Of a stretch of 44,518 nucleotides of DNA, positions 8,683 to 17,236 are shown piece by piece; position 1 is the stretch's first letter; every line of letters starts with the position of its first letter. The DNA is from Chloroflexota bacterium (GTDB taxonomy: Bacteria > Chloroflexota > Anaerolineae > Anaerolineales > UBA4823). Where the stretch lies: the NCBI GenBank assembly GCA_012516075.1, contig JAAYXE010000014.1:1-44518 (forward strand), written 5' to 3'. Under the pieces are notes generated by a model. It ran no database searches. It was given only the letters and a program-made list of their open reading frames with translations, and had not been told where the DNA came from. Both the position numbers and the translations under genes were made by a program.

Positions 8683-10110
8683 ATGGCCGCAGATCCGGAT
8701 TATCGCAGCCTGTTTGTTGGTTTAGACCAGACCGTTCCACTGCTCTCTGGGGAGCAAAAAAGATACATCAATTTCGATAACGCTGCCTCCACGCCGCCCT
8801 TCCGCGCCGTGCAGCAGACCGTCGAACGCTTCCTGCCCTGGTACAGCAGCGTACACCGCGGCACAGGCTATAAAAGCCAGCTCTCCACGCATATGTTCGA
8901 GCTGGCACGCGAGACCGTGCTGCACTTTTTTGGCGCCAGTCCTCAGGAGCACACCTGCATCTTCAGTAAAAACACGACCGAGTCGATCAACAAGGCTGCG
9001 CGCCGCTTCCCCTTTACCGAAAAGCGGCGCATTGTTTTAACCAGCGGGATGGAGCACCATTCCAACGACCTGCCCTGGCGGCAGGCAGCGCGGACCGTGC
9101 ATGCCCGCCTGACGCCAGATGGCCGCCTGGACGAGGCGGACTTTGACCGCCTGCTCGAACACTATGCCGGTGAGATTGCACTGGTGGCCATCACAGGGGC
9201 CAGCAACGTAACCGGCTATTTGAACGATATCCACCGCCTGGCGGAAAAAGCCCATGCAGTGGGGGCACAGATCCTGGTCGACGCCGCCCAGCTCGCCCCG
9301 CACCGCCGTATTGATATGCGCCCGCTGGATGACCCCGGGCACCTGGACTATATCGCCATCTCCGGGCATAAAATGTATGCTCCATTCGGCGCCGGTGCAC
9401 TGATTGGACGGCGCGATACGTTTGAACAGGGTGATCCCGACCTGCAGGGCGGCGGCACGGTGGAGATTGTCACACTCGAAGATGTGGTCTGGGCCGGGCC
9501 GCCCGACCGGGATGAAGCCGGCAGCCCGAACACCGTCGGTGCAGTGGCCCTGGCGGCCGCGCTGCTGCAGCTTGAACAGACCGGCATGGACGCGGTGGCC
9601 AGGCACGAAGCGGAGCTGACCGCCTATGCCCTGCGCCGCCTGCAAACCGTCCCCGGAATCCGGTTGTTCGGCAGCACGGATCCGGAGCAGGCCGGGCAGC
9701 GCCTCGGCGTGATCCCCTTTCAACTGGAGGGGATTTCACATTTCAAAGCGGCGGCGGTTCTGGGATATGAGTTCGGCGTCGGGCTGCGCAGCGGGTGCTT
9801 CTGCGCGCATCCCTACATCCTGCACCTGCTGGGGCTCAGCCCGGAGCAGGCGCGCGCAGTGCGCCGGCAAATTCTCGCCGGCGACCGGCGTGAGATGCCC
9901 GGCCTGCTGCGCGCCTCCTTTGGCCTCTACAATACAAAAGACGAGATCGATGAGCTGGTGGAGGCGCTGACCTGTGTGGCAAAAGGAAAATATGGGGGTG
10001 TATACCGGCAGGACTCTGCTTCTGGCGATTTCCATCCAGTCAATTGGAACCCGCCGTTTCCTGCACTGCTGCAGCCGGATGGTTATGGAGGGGTGGGTCA
10101 GCCGGCGTAG
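8683..10110 (+). CDS. PLP-dependent class V aminotransferase, cysteine desulfurase-like
   Basis: 475-residue fold-type I PLP enzyme related to SufS/CsdA and selenocysteine lyases. Seen: YINFDNAASTPPF near the N-terminus, FSKNTTESINKAAR, HHSNDLPWR, DAAQLAPHRRIDM, and ISGHKMYAPFGAGALIGR with the PLP-binding Lys. A Cys-containing loop RSGCFCAHPY lies at the usual catalytic-Cys position. The protein exceeds the usual ~400 residues and has a C-terminal extension with no recognised motif. The ATG at 8683 follows GGGGAGGA by 7 bases and is preferred over a GTG at 8662. It stands alone, divergent from the dcw operon, and its 3' end overlaps the convergent kinase gene by 13 bases. No suf genes are nearby, so the substrate is unknown. 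Confidence 0.85.
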   Translation: MAADPDYRSLFVGLDQTVPLLSGEQKRYINFDNAASTPPFRAVQQTVERFLPWYSSVHRGTGYKSQLSTHMFELARETVLHFFGASPQEHTCIFSKNTTESINKAARRFPFTEKRRIVLTSGMEHHSNDLPWRQAARTVHARLTPDGRLDEADFDRLLEHYAGEIALVAITGASNVTGYLNDIHRLAEKAHAVGAQILVDAAQLAPHRRIDMRPLDDPGHLDYIAISGHKMYAPFGAGALIGRRDTFEQGDPDLQGGGTVEIVTLEDVVWAGPPDRDEAGSPNTVGAVALAAALLQLEQTGMDAVARHEAELTAYALRRLQTVPGIRLFGSTDPEQAGQRLGVIPFQLEGISHFKAAAVLGYEFGVGLRSGCFCAHPYILHLLGLSPEQARAVRRQILAGDRREMPGLLRASFGLYNTKDEIDELVEALTCVAKGKYGGVYRQDSASGDFHPVNWNPPFPALLQPDGYGGVGQPA

Positions 10111-10979
10111 CGGTTAAGGATCGACCGCACCTGGTTGAGGTAGCTGCGGCCGAAAAGATTCAAGTGGTTCAATAAATGATAGAGGTTGTAGATGGGAAGG
10201 CGCTCATACAGCCCGGGCGGAAGTGGGCGCGCTTCCTGATAAGCGCGGTAGAAGGATTCCGGAAATCCGCCAAACAGAGCTGTCATCCCCAGCTCGGCTT
10301 CCGCCCAGCCGTAATGCGCGGCCGGGTCGATGATCGCCGGACGACCTGTGCTGTCGGTGATGGCATTGCCGCTCCACAGATCTCCATGTATTAAGGAAGC
10401 CGGCTGGGCCGGGATAAGGTCGGGTAAAGCAGCGGCCAGCTTTTCGACCTGGCGCACCCCGGCGCGATCAAGCAGGCCGCGCTGGTGCGCCAGCCGGGCC
10501 TGGTACAGCAGCCGGTGTTCGGCAAAAAATGCGAAACCATCCTCTACCCACGGGTTGGGCTGGGGAGTGCTGCCCAGGTAATTATCGTGGTGAAATCCGA
10601 AATGGGTGTGGGTGTGGTTGTGCAGGGCCGCCAGCAGGCGGCCGAAATCTGTCCAGTATGTCGGGACCGGCCGGGCCGGATTGAGATCCTCCATCAGCAG
10701 AAAATCATCCCCAACCAGAAACACCTGCGGAACACGCGGCCCGTTTGCGCCGCGCAGCGCTTCCAGGCCTTCGGCCTCACGCACGAACATGTCCGCCGGG
10801 GTGTGGGTGTTGGTCTTTAAGAAGAAGCGCTTTCCGCTGGCGGTGTGCAGGATGACCCCGTTGTTAATGCAGCCGCCGCCCACGGGCCGGCTCTGGACGA
10901 CCGCGCCGCAGCCCTGCTCATCCAGCCAGGTGCACACAGGTTGGGGAATGTCCGCCGGTCTCATCGCACCTGACCTCAC
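10098..10979 (-). CDS. Fructosamine-kinase family protein (ketosamine 3-kinase)
   Basis: 293-residue small-molecule kinase of the FN3K family, which has an aminoglycoside-phosphotransferase-like fold. Seen: GGGCINNGVIL, a Lys in FFLKTN, LMEDL, the catalytic loop LIHGDLWSGNAI, AIIDPAAHYGWAEAELGMTALFGGF and a C-terminal IYNLYHLLNHLNLFG, all typical of bacterial FN3K proteins. Family role: phosphorylating ketosamine adducts on protein at O-3, so that the sugar falls off. The GTG at 10979 overlaps the stop of the upstream phosphatase (GTGA); the ATG at 10964 is an alternative start. The shared operon with an LMW-PTP supports a deglycation role. Confidence 0.9.
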   Translation of the reverse strand: MRSGAMRPADIPQPVCTWLDEQGCGAVVQSRPVGGGCINNGVILHTASGKRFFLKTNTHTPADMFVREAEGLEALRGANGPRVPQVFLVGDDFLLMEDLNPARPVPTYWTDFGRLLAALHNHTHTHFGFHHDNYLGSTPQPNPWVEDGFAFFAEHRLLYQARLAHQRGLLDRAGVRQVEKLAAALPDLIPAQPASLIHGDLWSGNAITDSTGRPAIIDPAAHYGWAEAELGMTALFGGFPESFYRAYQEARPLPPGLYERLPIYNLYHLLNHLNLFGRSYLNQVRSILNRYAG

Positions 10980-11458
10980 ACCTCTCCCTTTTCCAGCGCC
11001 TCCAGCAGCCCGCGGACCGAACGTTCAACGATATCGTACACCTCTTCGAAACCGTTGATGCCGCCGTAATACGGGTCGGGAACAGCCTGGCCGGGCCCGC
11101 CCTGCGGGTCGAACTCGCGCATCAGGCGAATTTTGCTGCGGTCTGCATCGCTGCGCGCCAGGTTCATCAACTGGCGTTTGTTGTCGCTGTCCATGGCGAT
11201 GATCAGATCATAGTTATCGAAATCCTGCCGGGTAAACTGGCGTCCGGAGCCGTTGTACACCAGGCCCCGGCTGGCGGCTACCCTGCGCATGCGCTCGTCG
11301 GGCGGTTCGCCGACATGCCAGCCCGCGGTGCCCGCCGAGCGCGCCTGATATTTATCGCCCAGGCCCATTTCATTTGCGACGTGGTTGAACATGTGCTCCG
11401 CCAGCGGACTGCGGCAGATATTGCCCAGACAGACGAAACAGATTTTTTTGACTGCCAA
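10976..11458 (-). CDS. Low-molecular-weight protein tyrosine phosphatase family
   Basis: 160-residue cytoplasmic phosphatase. The P-loop VCLGNICRSP carries the nucleophile Cys10 and Arg16. The general-acid loop is DPYYGG in the C-terminal third. Other family motifs include SAGTAGWHVGEPPD and DLIIAMDSDN. The start is a TTG at 11458 preceded by AGGAAGG, a good ribosome site. It overlaps the fructosamine-kinase gene by 4 bases. Members of this family also act on ribulosamine 5-phosphates, which would feed the kinase; an arsenate reductase role is less likely given the neighbour. Confidence 0.9.
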   Translation of the reverse strand: MAVKKICFVCLGNICRSPLAEHMFNHVANEMGLGDKYQARSAGTAGWHVGEPPDERMRRVAASRGLVYNGSGRQFTRQDFDNYDLIIAMDSDNKRQLMNLARSDADRSKIRLMREFDPQGGPGQAVPDPYYGGINGFEEVYDIVERSVRGLLEALEKGEV

Positions 11459-11502
11459 TCGATTTCACCTTCCTTTCTCATTTTTTCCCGCCTATCCTAC
11501 CA

Positions 11503-11538
11503 TAAAAAATACAGGGCGCTGGTAAACCAGCGCCCTGT
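11503..11538 (-). terminator. Rho-independent terminator of the malic enzyme gene
   Basis: A perfect 12-bp inverted repeat (ACAGGGCGCTGG / CCAGCGCCCTGT, 4-base loop) lies 26 bases after the malic enzyme stop. On the minus strand it is followed by ATTTTTT. Confidence 0.9.
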
Positions 11539-11563
11539 GCTGCGTGTAGACTACAGAGGCGGA

Positions 11564-13855
11564 TCAGCCAGTCCTGCCGTTGCTCTTCCCCAGCTTCTCT
11601 TCGCGGTTCATGGCATCCATCACTGCCACCGCAGCGATGTTGACAATGTCGCGCACCTCATCGCCGGTCTGTAAGACATGAATGGGCGCGCCCATGCCGA
11701 GCAGGATGGGGCCGATGGCCTGTGCGTTCCCCAGGCGGGCGAGCAGTTTATAGGCGATGTTGGCTGCCTCCAGCGAAGGGAAGACCAGCACATTCGCATC
11801 CTTCACCCGGCTGAAAGGATAGCGCTCTTCGATGATCTCCGGCACAACGGCGGTGTCGGCCTGCATCTCGCCTTCGACGGCGAAGTCGGGGCATTTGGAG
11901 TTGATGATCTCCACGGCTTTGCGCACCTTTTCTGAAAGGGGATGCGGGGTGCTGCCGAAGTTGGAGAAGGAGAGCAGGGCCACGCGCGGCTCCAGCCCAA
12001 GCTGGCGCGCGAAGTCTGCCGACAGGCAGGCGATCTCCGCCAGGTCTTCGGCAGTGGGATCGATGTTGACGGTCGCATCCGTGAACAGATAGGTGCGGTT
12101 GTCGACGATCATAATGTAAACGCCGGCCGCACGCGTTGCGCCGGGGTGGGTGTGGTGGATCTGCAGCGCGGGGCGGATCACCTCCGGGTAATCGTATGTC
12201 AGGCCGGAGATAAACGCGTCCGCGTCGCCCATCTTGACCATCATCGGGCCGAGGATATTCGGTTCGCGCAGGTGTTTGCGCGAGTCGATCAGCGTCACGC
12301 CCTTGCGCTGGCGCAGCTCATAATATGCCTTAGCGTATTCATCCAGTCGCTCCAGATGACGGGGATCCACGATTTCGGGGCAGCACTCCAGGCCCAGCGC
12401 TTCGAACCGCTCGCGGATGACCTCCGGCCGCCCGATCAGAATGGGGATGCCGATCCCTTCATCGCGGATCTGGGCTGCGGCGCGGATGATCTTGGTTTCT
12501 TCGCCCTCGGCAAAGACAATGCGCTTCTTGGTCGGGCTGGACTGCGCACGGTGCATGATGTAGTGGCGCACCTGCTCTCCCATACCCTGGCGGAAGGCAA
12601 GCTGCTCACGATACTCATCCAGGTCGATCATCTTGCGCGCTACACCGGTCTCCATGGCAGCCTTCGCCACTGCTGGCGCTTCCCAGAGCAGCACGCGCGG
12701 GTCGAGCGGCTTGGGGATGATGTAGTCGCGACCGAACCGCAGCGATTCCAGGCCGTACGCGCGCAGCACGCTGTCGGGCACATCTTCTTTCGCCAGAGCC
12801 GCCAGCGAGCGCGCCGCGGCGATTTTCATCTCCTCGTTGATCGCCCGGGCGCGTACATCCAGCGCTCCACGGAAGATAAAGGGGAAGCCGAGCACGTTAT
12901 TAATCTGATTCGGGTAATCCGATCGTCCGGTGGCGACGATTGCGTCCGGCCGCACCTCACGCGCCAGCTCGTAGCGGATCTCGGGGTCGGGGTTTGCCAT
13001 CGCAAAGATCAGCGGGCACTCGGCCATCATGCGCACCATATCGGCTGTGAGGATATCTGCCACCGACAGGCCGTAGAAAACATCTGCGCCGCGGATGGCG
13101 TCGGCGAGGGTGCGGGCATCGGTCTCATGGGCGAAGGCCTGTTTGTATTTATTCATCCCCTCGGTGCGCCCTGCATAGATCACGCCGCGTGTGTCCACCA
13201 TGGTGATGTTCGTGCGCGTGGCGCCCAGGCTCACCATCAGTTCGGCGCAGGATATCGCCGAAGCGCCCGCCCCCGAGATGACAATTTTGACCTCGGCGAT
13301 ATCTTTGCCGACCAGCTCCAGGCCGTTGAGCAGCGCGGCGCCGGAGATAATGGCCGTGCCGTGCTGGTCGTCGTGGAAGACCGGGATGTCCAGGCGTGCT
13401 TTGAGCGTCTCCTCCACGTAAAAGCACTCGGGCGCCCGGATGTCCTCCAGGTTGATGCCGCCGAAAGTCGGCGCAATGGCCTCCACCACCTGGATCAGCA
13501 CGTCGGGATCGTGCGTGTTGACCTCGATATCGAAGACATCCACATCCGCAAAGCGCTTGAACAGAACCCCTTTCCCCTCCATCACCGGCTTCGAGGCAAG
13601 GGCACCCCGGTCACCGAGGCCCAGAATGGCCGTACCGTTGGAGACAACGGCTACCAGGTTTCCTTTGGAGGTATATTCGTAAGCCAGTTCGGGGTTTTGA
13701 GCAATTTCTAATACCGGAACGGCGACCCCCGGTGTGTAGGCGAGACCCAGATCACGCTGAGTCGCCATCGGTTTCGTGGGCACTACAGAAACTTTGCCGG
13801 GCCTCCCTCCCATGCGGTGGTACTCGAGGGCGTCCTCGCGGGTAATCTTGCTCAT
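11564..13855 (-). CDS. maeB: NADP-type malic enzyme fused to phosphotransacetylase-like domain
   Basis: 763-residue MaeB-type hybrid. The N-terminal ~430 residues are a malic enzyme (malate to pyruvate plus CO2 with NAD(P) reduction): [51 protein letters not shown] and the dinucleotide loop [13 protein letters not shown]. The C-terminal ~330 residues resemble phosphotransacetylase ([34 protein letters not shown]); in this family that part is usually regulatory and not an active transacetylase. The ATG at 13855 has AAAGGAG 6 bases upstream. The gene is monocistronic with its own terminator. Confidence 0.95.
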   Translation of the reverse strand: MSKITREDALEYHRMGGRPGKVSVVPTKPMATQRDLGLAYTPGVAVPVLEIAQNPELAYEYTSKGNLVAVVSNGTAILGLGDRGALASKPVMEGKGVLFKRFADVDVFDIEVNTHDPDVLIQVVEAIAPTFGGINLEDIRAPECFYVEETLKARLDIPVFHDDQHGTAIISGAALLNGLELVGKDIAEVKIVISGAGASAISCAELMVSLGATRTNITMVDTRGVIYAGRTEGMNKYKQAFAHETDARTLADAIRGADVFYGLSVADILTADMVRMMAECPLIFAMANPDPEIRYELAREVRPDAIVATGRSDYPNQINNVLGFPFIFRGALDVRARAINEEMKIAAARSLAALAKEDVPDSVLRAYGLESLRFGRDYIIPKPLDPRVLLWEAPAVAKAAMETGVARKMIDLDEYREQLAFRQGMGEQVRHYIMHRAQSSPTKKRIVFAEGEETKIIRAAAQIRDEGIGIPILIGRPEVIRERFEALGLECCPEIVDPRHLERLDEYAKAYYELRQRKGVTLIDSRKHLREPNILGPMMVKMGDADAFISGLTYDYPEVIRPALQIHHTHPGATRAAGVYIMIVDNRTYLFTDATVNIDPTAEDLAEIACLSADFARQLGLEPRVALLSFSNFGSTPHPLSEKVRKAVEIINSKCPDFAVEGEMQADTAVVPEIIEERYPFSRVKDANVLVFPSLEAANIAYKLLARLGNAQAIGPILLGMGAPIHVLQTGDEVRDIVNIAAVAVMDAMNREEKLGKSNGRTG

Positions 13856-14010
13856 CTGATACTCCTTTCGCTCGGCATCATTCGCAGGAACTCATATGCA
13901 AAATAAATCCCCATGGAAGCTCAATCTCAGAAGAGAATTCGGGCAGCCACCTCCCCCCATCAACCTGAGTACACGCTGATATCTTCCCCCACGGATTTGC
14001 AGAGAATGGA

Positions 14011-14016
14011 ATTATA
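14011..14016 (-). promoter_or_regulatory. Possible -10 box for the malic enzyme gene
   Basis: A perfect minus-strand TATAAT lies about 155 bases upstream of the malic enzyme ATG. No convincing -35 hexamer is seen at the usual distance, so this is tentative. The rest of 13856-14085 shows no gene or clear signal. Confidence 0.3.
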
Positions 14017-14085
14017 CGCCTGATCAAATTTTAACACCGAAAAGGCGGTTGACGAGAACACTGCGGTCATGGATTCGATACGCAC

Positions 14086-14114
14086 TTGTCACAGTGGATT
14101 AAATCATGTAAACT
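14086..14114 (+). promoter_or_regulatory. Candidate promoter P1 upstream of the recX region
   Basis: TTGTCA (14086-14091) and TAAACT (14109-14114) with a 17-base spacer. The downstream part ATCATGTA recurs in the next candidate promoter 52 bases later, so the two may be tandem promoters or share a regulator site. Confidence 0.45.
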
Positions 14115-14136
14115 GATTGAAAATGGTGTCTACTTT

Positions 14137-14167
14137 TTGTCATTTACCTGTCGATATCATGTATAAT
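14137..14167 (+). promoter_or_regulatory. Candidate promoter P2 for the structured RNA region
   Basis: TTGTCA (14137-14142) and a perfect TATAAT (14162-14167) with a 19-base spacer, which is long. The -10 is preceded by ATCATG, as in P1. Transcription would begin near 14174 and run into the hairpin-rich stretch. Confidence 0.55.
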
Positions 14168-14172
14168 GATAG

Positions 14173-14518
14173 GTACATTAAAAAGTGGCAAAAAACCACG
14201 ATCTGGCTTGAATCGAACACTCTGGTCTGCATTGTTCATATTTGAACTCTGCAAGCGCGAGCCAGAGTAAGGTTCAACAAGGAGATTACTGGACCGGAAT
14301 CGTCTGTAATCCGGTTTGTTTGCTGGAGTTTGAACATTGACACAGGAGGCGCTCACAAGGGTTGGGGTTGGTGAAGGATCACTTATCCCTGGACCGGTGA
14401 ACGTGAAAATTTGACCAGCCGCGGCGAATTATTTCTTATTATTTTTCGCGGCCACGGCCAACATGAGTGAGTCTGGGTTTGCCGGCTTTCTCGTGAAAGA
14501 ACTGCTCGGGAATTTTTT
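14173..14518 (+). ncRNA. Candidate structured non-coding RNA or 5' leader
   Basis: No credible reading frame exists here, but the strand folds well by eye. A GTGG/CCAC hairpin lies at 14185-14198. A long imperfect rod covers 14208-14277: TTGAATC pairs with GGTTCAA, then ACTCTGG with CCAGAGT, then TGCA/TGCA, and GTTCA/TGAAC around a TATT loop. A further hairpin ACCGGA/TCCGGT spans 14293-14315. The 9-mer CTGGACCGG occurs at 14289 and again exactly 100 bases later. A TATAAT precedes the stretch and a terminator-like hairpin ends it, giving a transcript of roughly 345 bases. It does not match what I recognise of tmRNA, RNase P RNA, SRP RNA or a tRNA. It could equally be the first part of a long recX leader. 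Confidence 0.4.
14482..14518 (+). terminator. Possible terminator of the candidate ncRNA
   Basis: CCGG...CTTTC-TCGT-GAAAG...CTCGG forms an interrupted stem-loop, followed by GAATTTTTT (T-run 14513-14518). It is weaker than the other terminators in the window because the stem has internal bulges. Confidence 0.45.
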
Positions 14519-14549
14519 AGATCTCGGATGATTGTAATGGTGTGTGCAG

Positions 14550-14687
14550 CAGCCGGATGACCACATGCCGGCTGAAATTGGGAACATCTAACCATGATTA
14601 ACCCGGTAACATGACCGCCAGATCAATCATACGATCGAAGGTTAATCGATCGTAGATAGATGCTGTATATGTTCTGATATCTACGAT
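14550..14687 (+). promoter_or_regulatory. Three hairpins, two mutually exclusive, in the recX leader
   Basis: CAGCCGG/CCGGCTG pair at 14550-14574. Then TACGATCGA (14630-14638) pairs perfectly with TCGATCGTA (14646-14654). The latter's bases 14649-14654 also belong to ATCGTAGATA (14649-14658), which pairs perfectly with TATCTACGAT (14678-14687). The two stems cannot form together, the layout expected of an RNA switch. A strong terminator follows 44 bases later. Confidence 0.45.
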
Positions 14688-14730
14688 TCTGGACGTCGAT
14701 CAATAACAGAGATCATTCCGCGTGAGCACG

Positions 14731-14769
14731 CAGCCGTGGCCTGCAGGCAGGTCCACGGCTGTATTTTTT
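14731..14769 (+). terminator. Strong terminator or attenuator before recX
   Basis: CAGCCGTGG pairs with CCACGGCTG, with CCTGC/GCAGG extending the stem inwards, followed by TATTTTTT. It lies only 40 bases upstream of the recX ATG. It could end the upstream RNA or act as an attenuator for recX-rny. An in-frame start at 14722 for recX would run through it and is rejected. Confidence 0.8.
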
Positions 14770-14808
14770 CTGGCCTCTCTGTGTGCGAAGGTCGCGAGGC
14801 CTGAAAAC

Positions 14809-15492
14809 ATGGATCATAAGATAACGGCTCTCACCCTGCAGAAACGCAACCGCCAGCGTGTAAACGTTTACCTGGACGGGGAGTTTGCTTTCGGCCTGGC
14901 CCGCATTGTGGCGGCCTGGCTGCAGGTGGGGCAGGTGATCAGCGATGAAAAAATCGCTGAACTGAAGGCGGAAGATGAGCGTGAGGTTGCGTACCAACAG
15001 GCGTTGAAACTGTTGAACTACCGCCCGCGCACCGAAAGTGAAATCCGCCAGAACTTGAAGAAGCGGGGGACGTCCGACGAGGTCATTGAGGCTGTGCTCC
15101 GCCGGCTGCACGACGCCGGGCTGGTCGATGATAAAGCGTTTGCCCGTCTGTGGGTAGAAAATCGCTCCGACATGCGGCCGCGCAGCCAGCGGGCGCTGGC
15201 CTATGAACTCAAACAGAGGGGCGTCGATCGCGAAGTGATCGCAGAAACGCTCGAGGGCCTCAACGACGCTGAACTGGCCTATCAGGCCGCACTCCAGCAA
15301 GCACGAAAGTACAGGAACCTGGACTGGCAGGAATTCCGCCAGAAGATGTATGCTTTCCTATCGCGGCGCGGTTTTGACTACTCGTTCAGCGCCGAGGCAG
15401 TCGCGCGCGTATGGGCTGAAGAAATCGAACCGGAGCGCGACGATTCTGGTCCAGCTCCATTATTCATCGAAGATGACTTTTCCGACGAATGA
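14809..15492 (+). CDS. recX: RecX family regulatory protein
   Basis: 227-residue RecX-type protein, a small all-helical modulator that binds RecA filaments. Seen: VYLDGEFAFGLA at the N-terminus, then repeated three-helix units with ALKLLNYRPRTESEIRQNLKKRG, VLRRLHDAGLVDDKAFARLWVENR and RSQRALAYELKQRGVDREVIAETL, all RecX signatures. The ATG at 14809 follows GCGAGG by 9 bases. Twelve bases separate it from rny. No recA lies in the window, although recX is often next to recA. The acidic C-terminal tail (IEDDFSDE) is not conserved in the family. Confidence 0.9.
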   Translation: MDHKITALTLQKRNRQRVNVYLDGEFAFGLARIVAAWLQVGQVISDEKIAELKAEDEREVAYQQALKLLNYRPRTESEIRQNLKKRGTSDEVIEAVLRRLHDAGLVDDKAFARLWVENRSDMRPRSQRALAYELKQRGVDREVIAETLEGLNDAELAYQAALQQARKYRNLDWQEFRQKMYAFLSRRGFDYSFSAEAVARVWAEEIEPERDDSGPAPLFIEDDFSDE

Positions 15493-15504
15493 GGTATATC
15501 CATC

Positions 15505-17043
15505 ATGGAAGGTTTAAATATCTGGGTATTGCTCCTTCTATTACCCATTTTTACAGGTCTGGGCATTGCTCTGGGCTACTACCTGAAAACAAGACAGGTG
15601 GAGAAAGCCCGGCGTGATGCTCGAGACGAAGCCGAGCGCATTTTAGAAGAAGCTCGCGAACATGCCAGAGAGCTGGAGATCCAGGCGCGCGATAAAGCCC
15701 TGGAGATCCACCAGAAGGCGGAAGCGGAGCTGGTGCGCCGGCGCAATGAGCTCAGTCGCGAGGAGGACCGCTTGCAAAAGCGGCGCGATGAGTTAGACAA
15801 CCGCATAGAGCGCCTTGAGAAGCGCGAGCAGATGCTCAACAAGCGCCAGAGCATGATCGATAAGCGGGCCAATGAGATCGAAAAGCTTCACCAGCAGGAA
15901 ATGGAAGAACTGCAGCGCATCTCCAGTATGACCAAGGATGAGGCGCGTTTGATTCTGCTGGCTGAGGTGGAGAAAGAGGCTCGCACCGATATGGCCCGTA
16001 TTATCCGCCAGGTGGAAATGGAGGCGCGTGAGGAAGGGGAAGCGCGCGCGCGCAAGATCATCGCCGCGGCTATTCAACGCGTGGCCTCCGAACATGTGGC
16101 CGAGGTGACTACTTCGGTGGTTCCCCTGCCTTCTGACGAGATGAAGGGGCGCATCATTGGTCGCAACGGCCGCAACATCCACGCCTTCGAGCAGGCGGCT
16201 GGAGTTGATGTAATCGTCGACGATACGCCCGAGGCCGTCACCATCTCCTGCTTCGACTCGGTCCGCAGAGAGGTGGCACGCCGGGCGCTGAACAAGCTGA
16301 TCCTGGACGGCCGCATCCACCCGGCGCATATCGAGAAAGTGCTGAAGAATGAGCAGAAAGAGGTGGATCGCGACATCATCGAGGCGGGCGAAGAGGCCGC
16401 CTATGATGCCGGCGTCAGCGGGCTGCACCCCGAGATCACCAAGGTGCTGGGGCGCCTGAAATACCGGACCTCCTACGGCCAGAATCAGCTCGCCCATGCC
16501 GTCGAGACGGCCAAACTGGCTGCCGTCATCGCGGCCGAACTGGGCGCCGACGTGGAGATTGCCAAGGCCGCCGCACTGCTGCACGATATCGGTAAGGCGC
16601 TGGACCACAACGTGGAGGGTACTCACGCCCAGATCGGCGCCGAACTGGTAAAGCGCTACGGTGTGCACCCCAAGATCGTTAACGCCATCGCCTCGCACCA
16701 CCACGAGGTGGAGCAGGAATCGGTGGAAGCTGCCATCGTCGAGGCGGCCGATGCCATCTCCGGCGCCCGCCCTGGAGCCCGGCGCGAGAGCCTGGAACAG
16801 TACATCAAACGCGTGCGCGCGCTGGAAGAAATCGCCAACGCCCACAAAGGCGTTACGCAGAGCTACGCCCTGCAGGCCGGGCGCGAAGTACGCATTTTTG
16901 TGCGCCCCGAGGACATCGACGATCTCGAATCGATCCGCCTGGCGCGCGATATCGCCAAGAAGATCGAAGAGACCATGCAGTACCCGGGTCAGATCAAGGT
17001 GACAGTGATCCGAGAAACCCGGGCGGTCGATTACGCCAAGTAA
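15505..17043 (+). CDS. rny: Ribonuclease Y
   Basis: Membrane-anchored endoribonuclease that starts mRNA decay. 512 residues with the standard order: an N-terminal membrane helix (about 7-27), a long charged coiled coil (about 30-200), and a KH domain around 210-275 ([21 protein letters not shown]). An HD domain follows ([13 protein letters not shown], with ASHHHEVE), then the C-terminal region ending [22 protein letters not shown]. Second gene of the recX-rny unit and followed by a clear terminator. It would share any attenuation control exerted in the recX leader. Confidence 0.97.
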   Translation: MEGLNIWVLLLLLPIFTGLGIALGYYLKTRQVEKARRDARDEAERILEEAREHARELEIQARDKALEIHQKAEAELVRRRNELSREEDRLQKRRDELDNRIERLEKREQMLNKRQSMIDKRANEIEKLHQQEMEELQRISSMTKDEARLILLAEVEKEARTDMARIIRQVEMEAREEGEARARKIIAAAIQRVASEHVAEVTTSVVPLPSDEMKGRIIGRNGRNIHAFEQAAGVDVIVDDTPEAVTISCFDSVRREVARRALNKLILDGRIHPAHIEKVLKNEQKEVDRDIIEAGEEAAYDAGVSGLHPEITKVLGRLKYRTSYGQNQLAHAVETAKLAAVIAAELGADVEIAKAAALLHDIGKALDHNVEGTHAQIGAELVKRYGVHPKIVNAIASHHHEVEQESVEAAIVEAADAISGARPGARRESLEQYIKRVRALEEIANAHKGVTQSYALQAGREVRIFVRPEDIDDLESIRLARDIAKKIEETMQYPGQIKVTVIRETRAVDYAK

Positions 17044-17066
17044 AACAGCAGAGCGCAAATTCTGCA

Positions 17067-17098
17067 GGGTTGGGATCGCTGCGATCCCAACCCTTTTT
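17067..17098 (+). terminator. Rho-independent terminator of rny
   Basis: GGGTTGGGATCG / CGATCCCAACCC, a perfect 12-bp stem with a 3-base loop, followed by TTTTT, 23 bases after the rny stop. Confidence 0.93.
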
Positions 17099-17122
17099 CA
17101 TTCGCACTCACGAGCCCATCAG

Positions 17123-17150
17123 CTGGCCTGGACTATAATAATCAGGCCAG
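17123..17150 (+). promoter_or_regulatory. Dyad around a TATAAT box before the GH4 gene
   Basis: CTGGCCTG (17123-17130) and CAGGCCAG (17143-17150) form a perfect 8-bp dyad enclosing TATAAT at 17134-17139. No good -35 is seen. A repressor bound to the dyad would cover the -10, so this looks like an operator for the sugar operon, but no regulator gene is adjacent. Confidence 0.45.
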
Positions 17151-17236
17151 GGTACCTGGCGGAAGCACTTGAAATCGATCAACCAACAGGAGGATGGGGA
17201 TTACCCGGCCTCACATTGAAGTACGGAGTAAGCGGG

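Noticed and set aside
11942..13711. 589-codon plus-strand frame over the malic enzyme gene
   Set aside because: Antisense shadow in high-GC DNA; all malic enzyme motifs are on the minus strand.
14190..14290. Possible tRNA on the minus strand (a GTTCGATTC T-loop-like string)
   Set aside because: The flanking bases do not form a 5-bp T stem, and no acceptor, D or anticodon arm can be drawn.
14173..14518. tmRNA, RNase P RNA or SRP RNA
   Set aside because: None of the diagnostic strings (tRNA-like ends with CCA, RNase P core motifs, SRP GGAAG-type loop) was found on either strand.
13856..14720. Short minus-strand frames (for example 14144-14356 and 14383-14595)
   Set aside because: No ribosome sites and no protein-like composition; they lie across strong plus-strand RNA stems.
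15793..17058. Long reverse-strand frame over rny
   Set aside because: Shadow of a well-supported RNase Y gene; the predicted protein has no recognisable motif.
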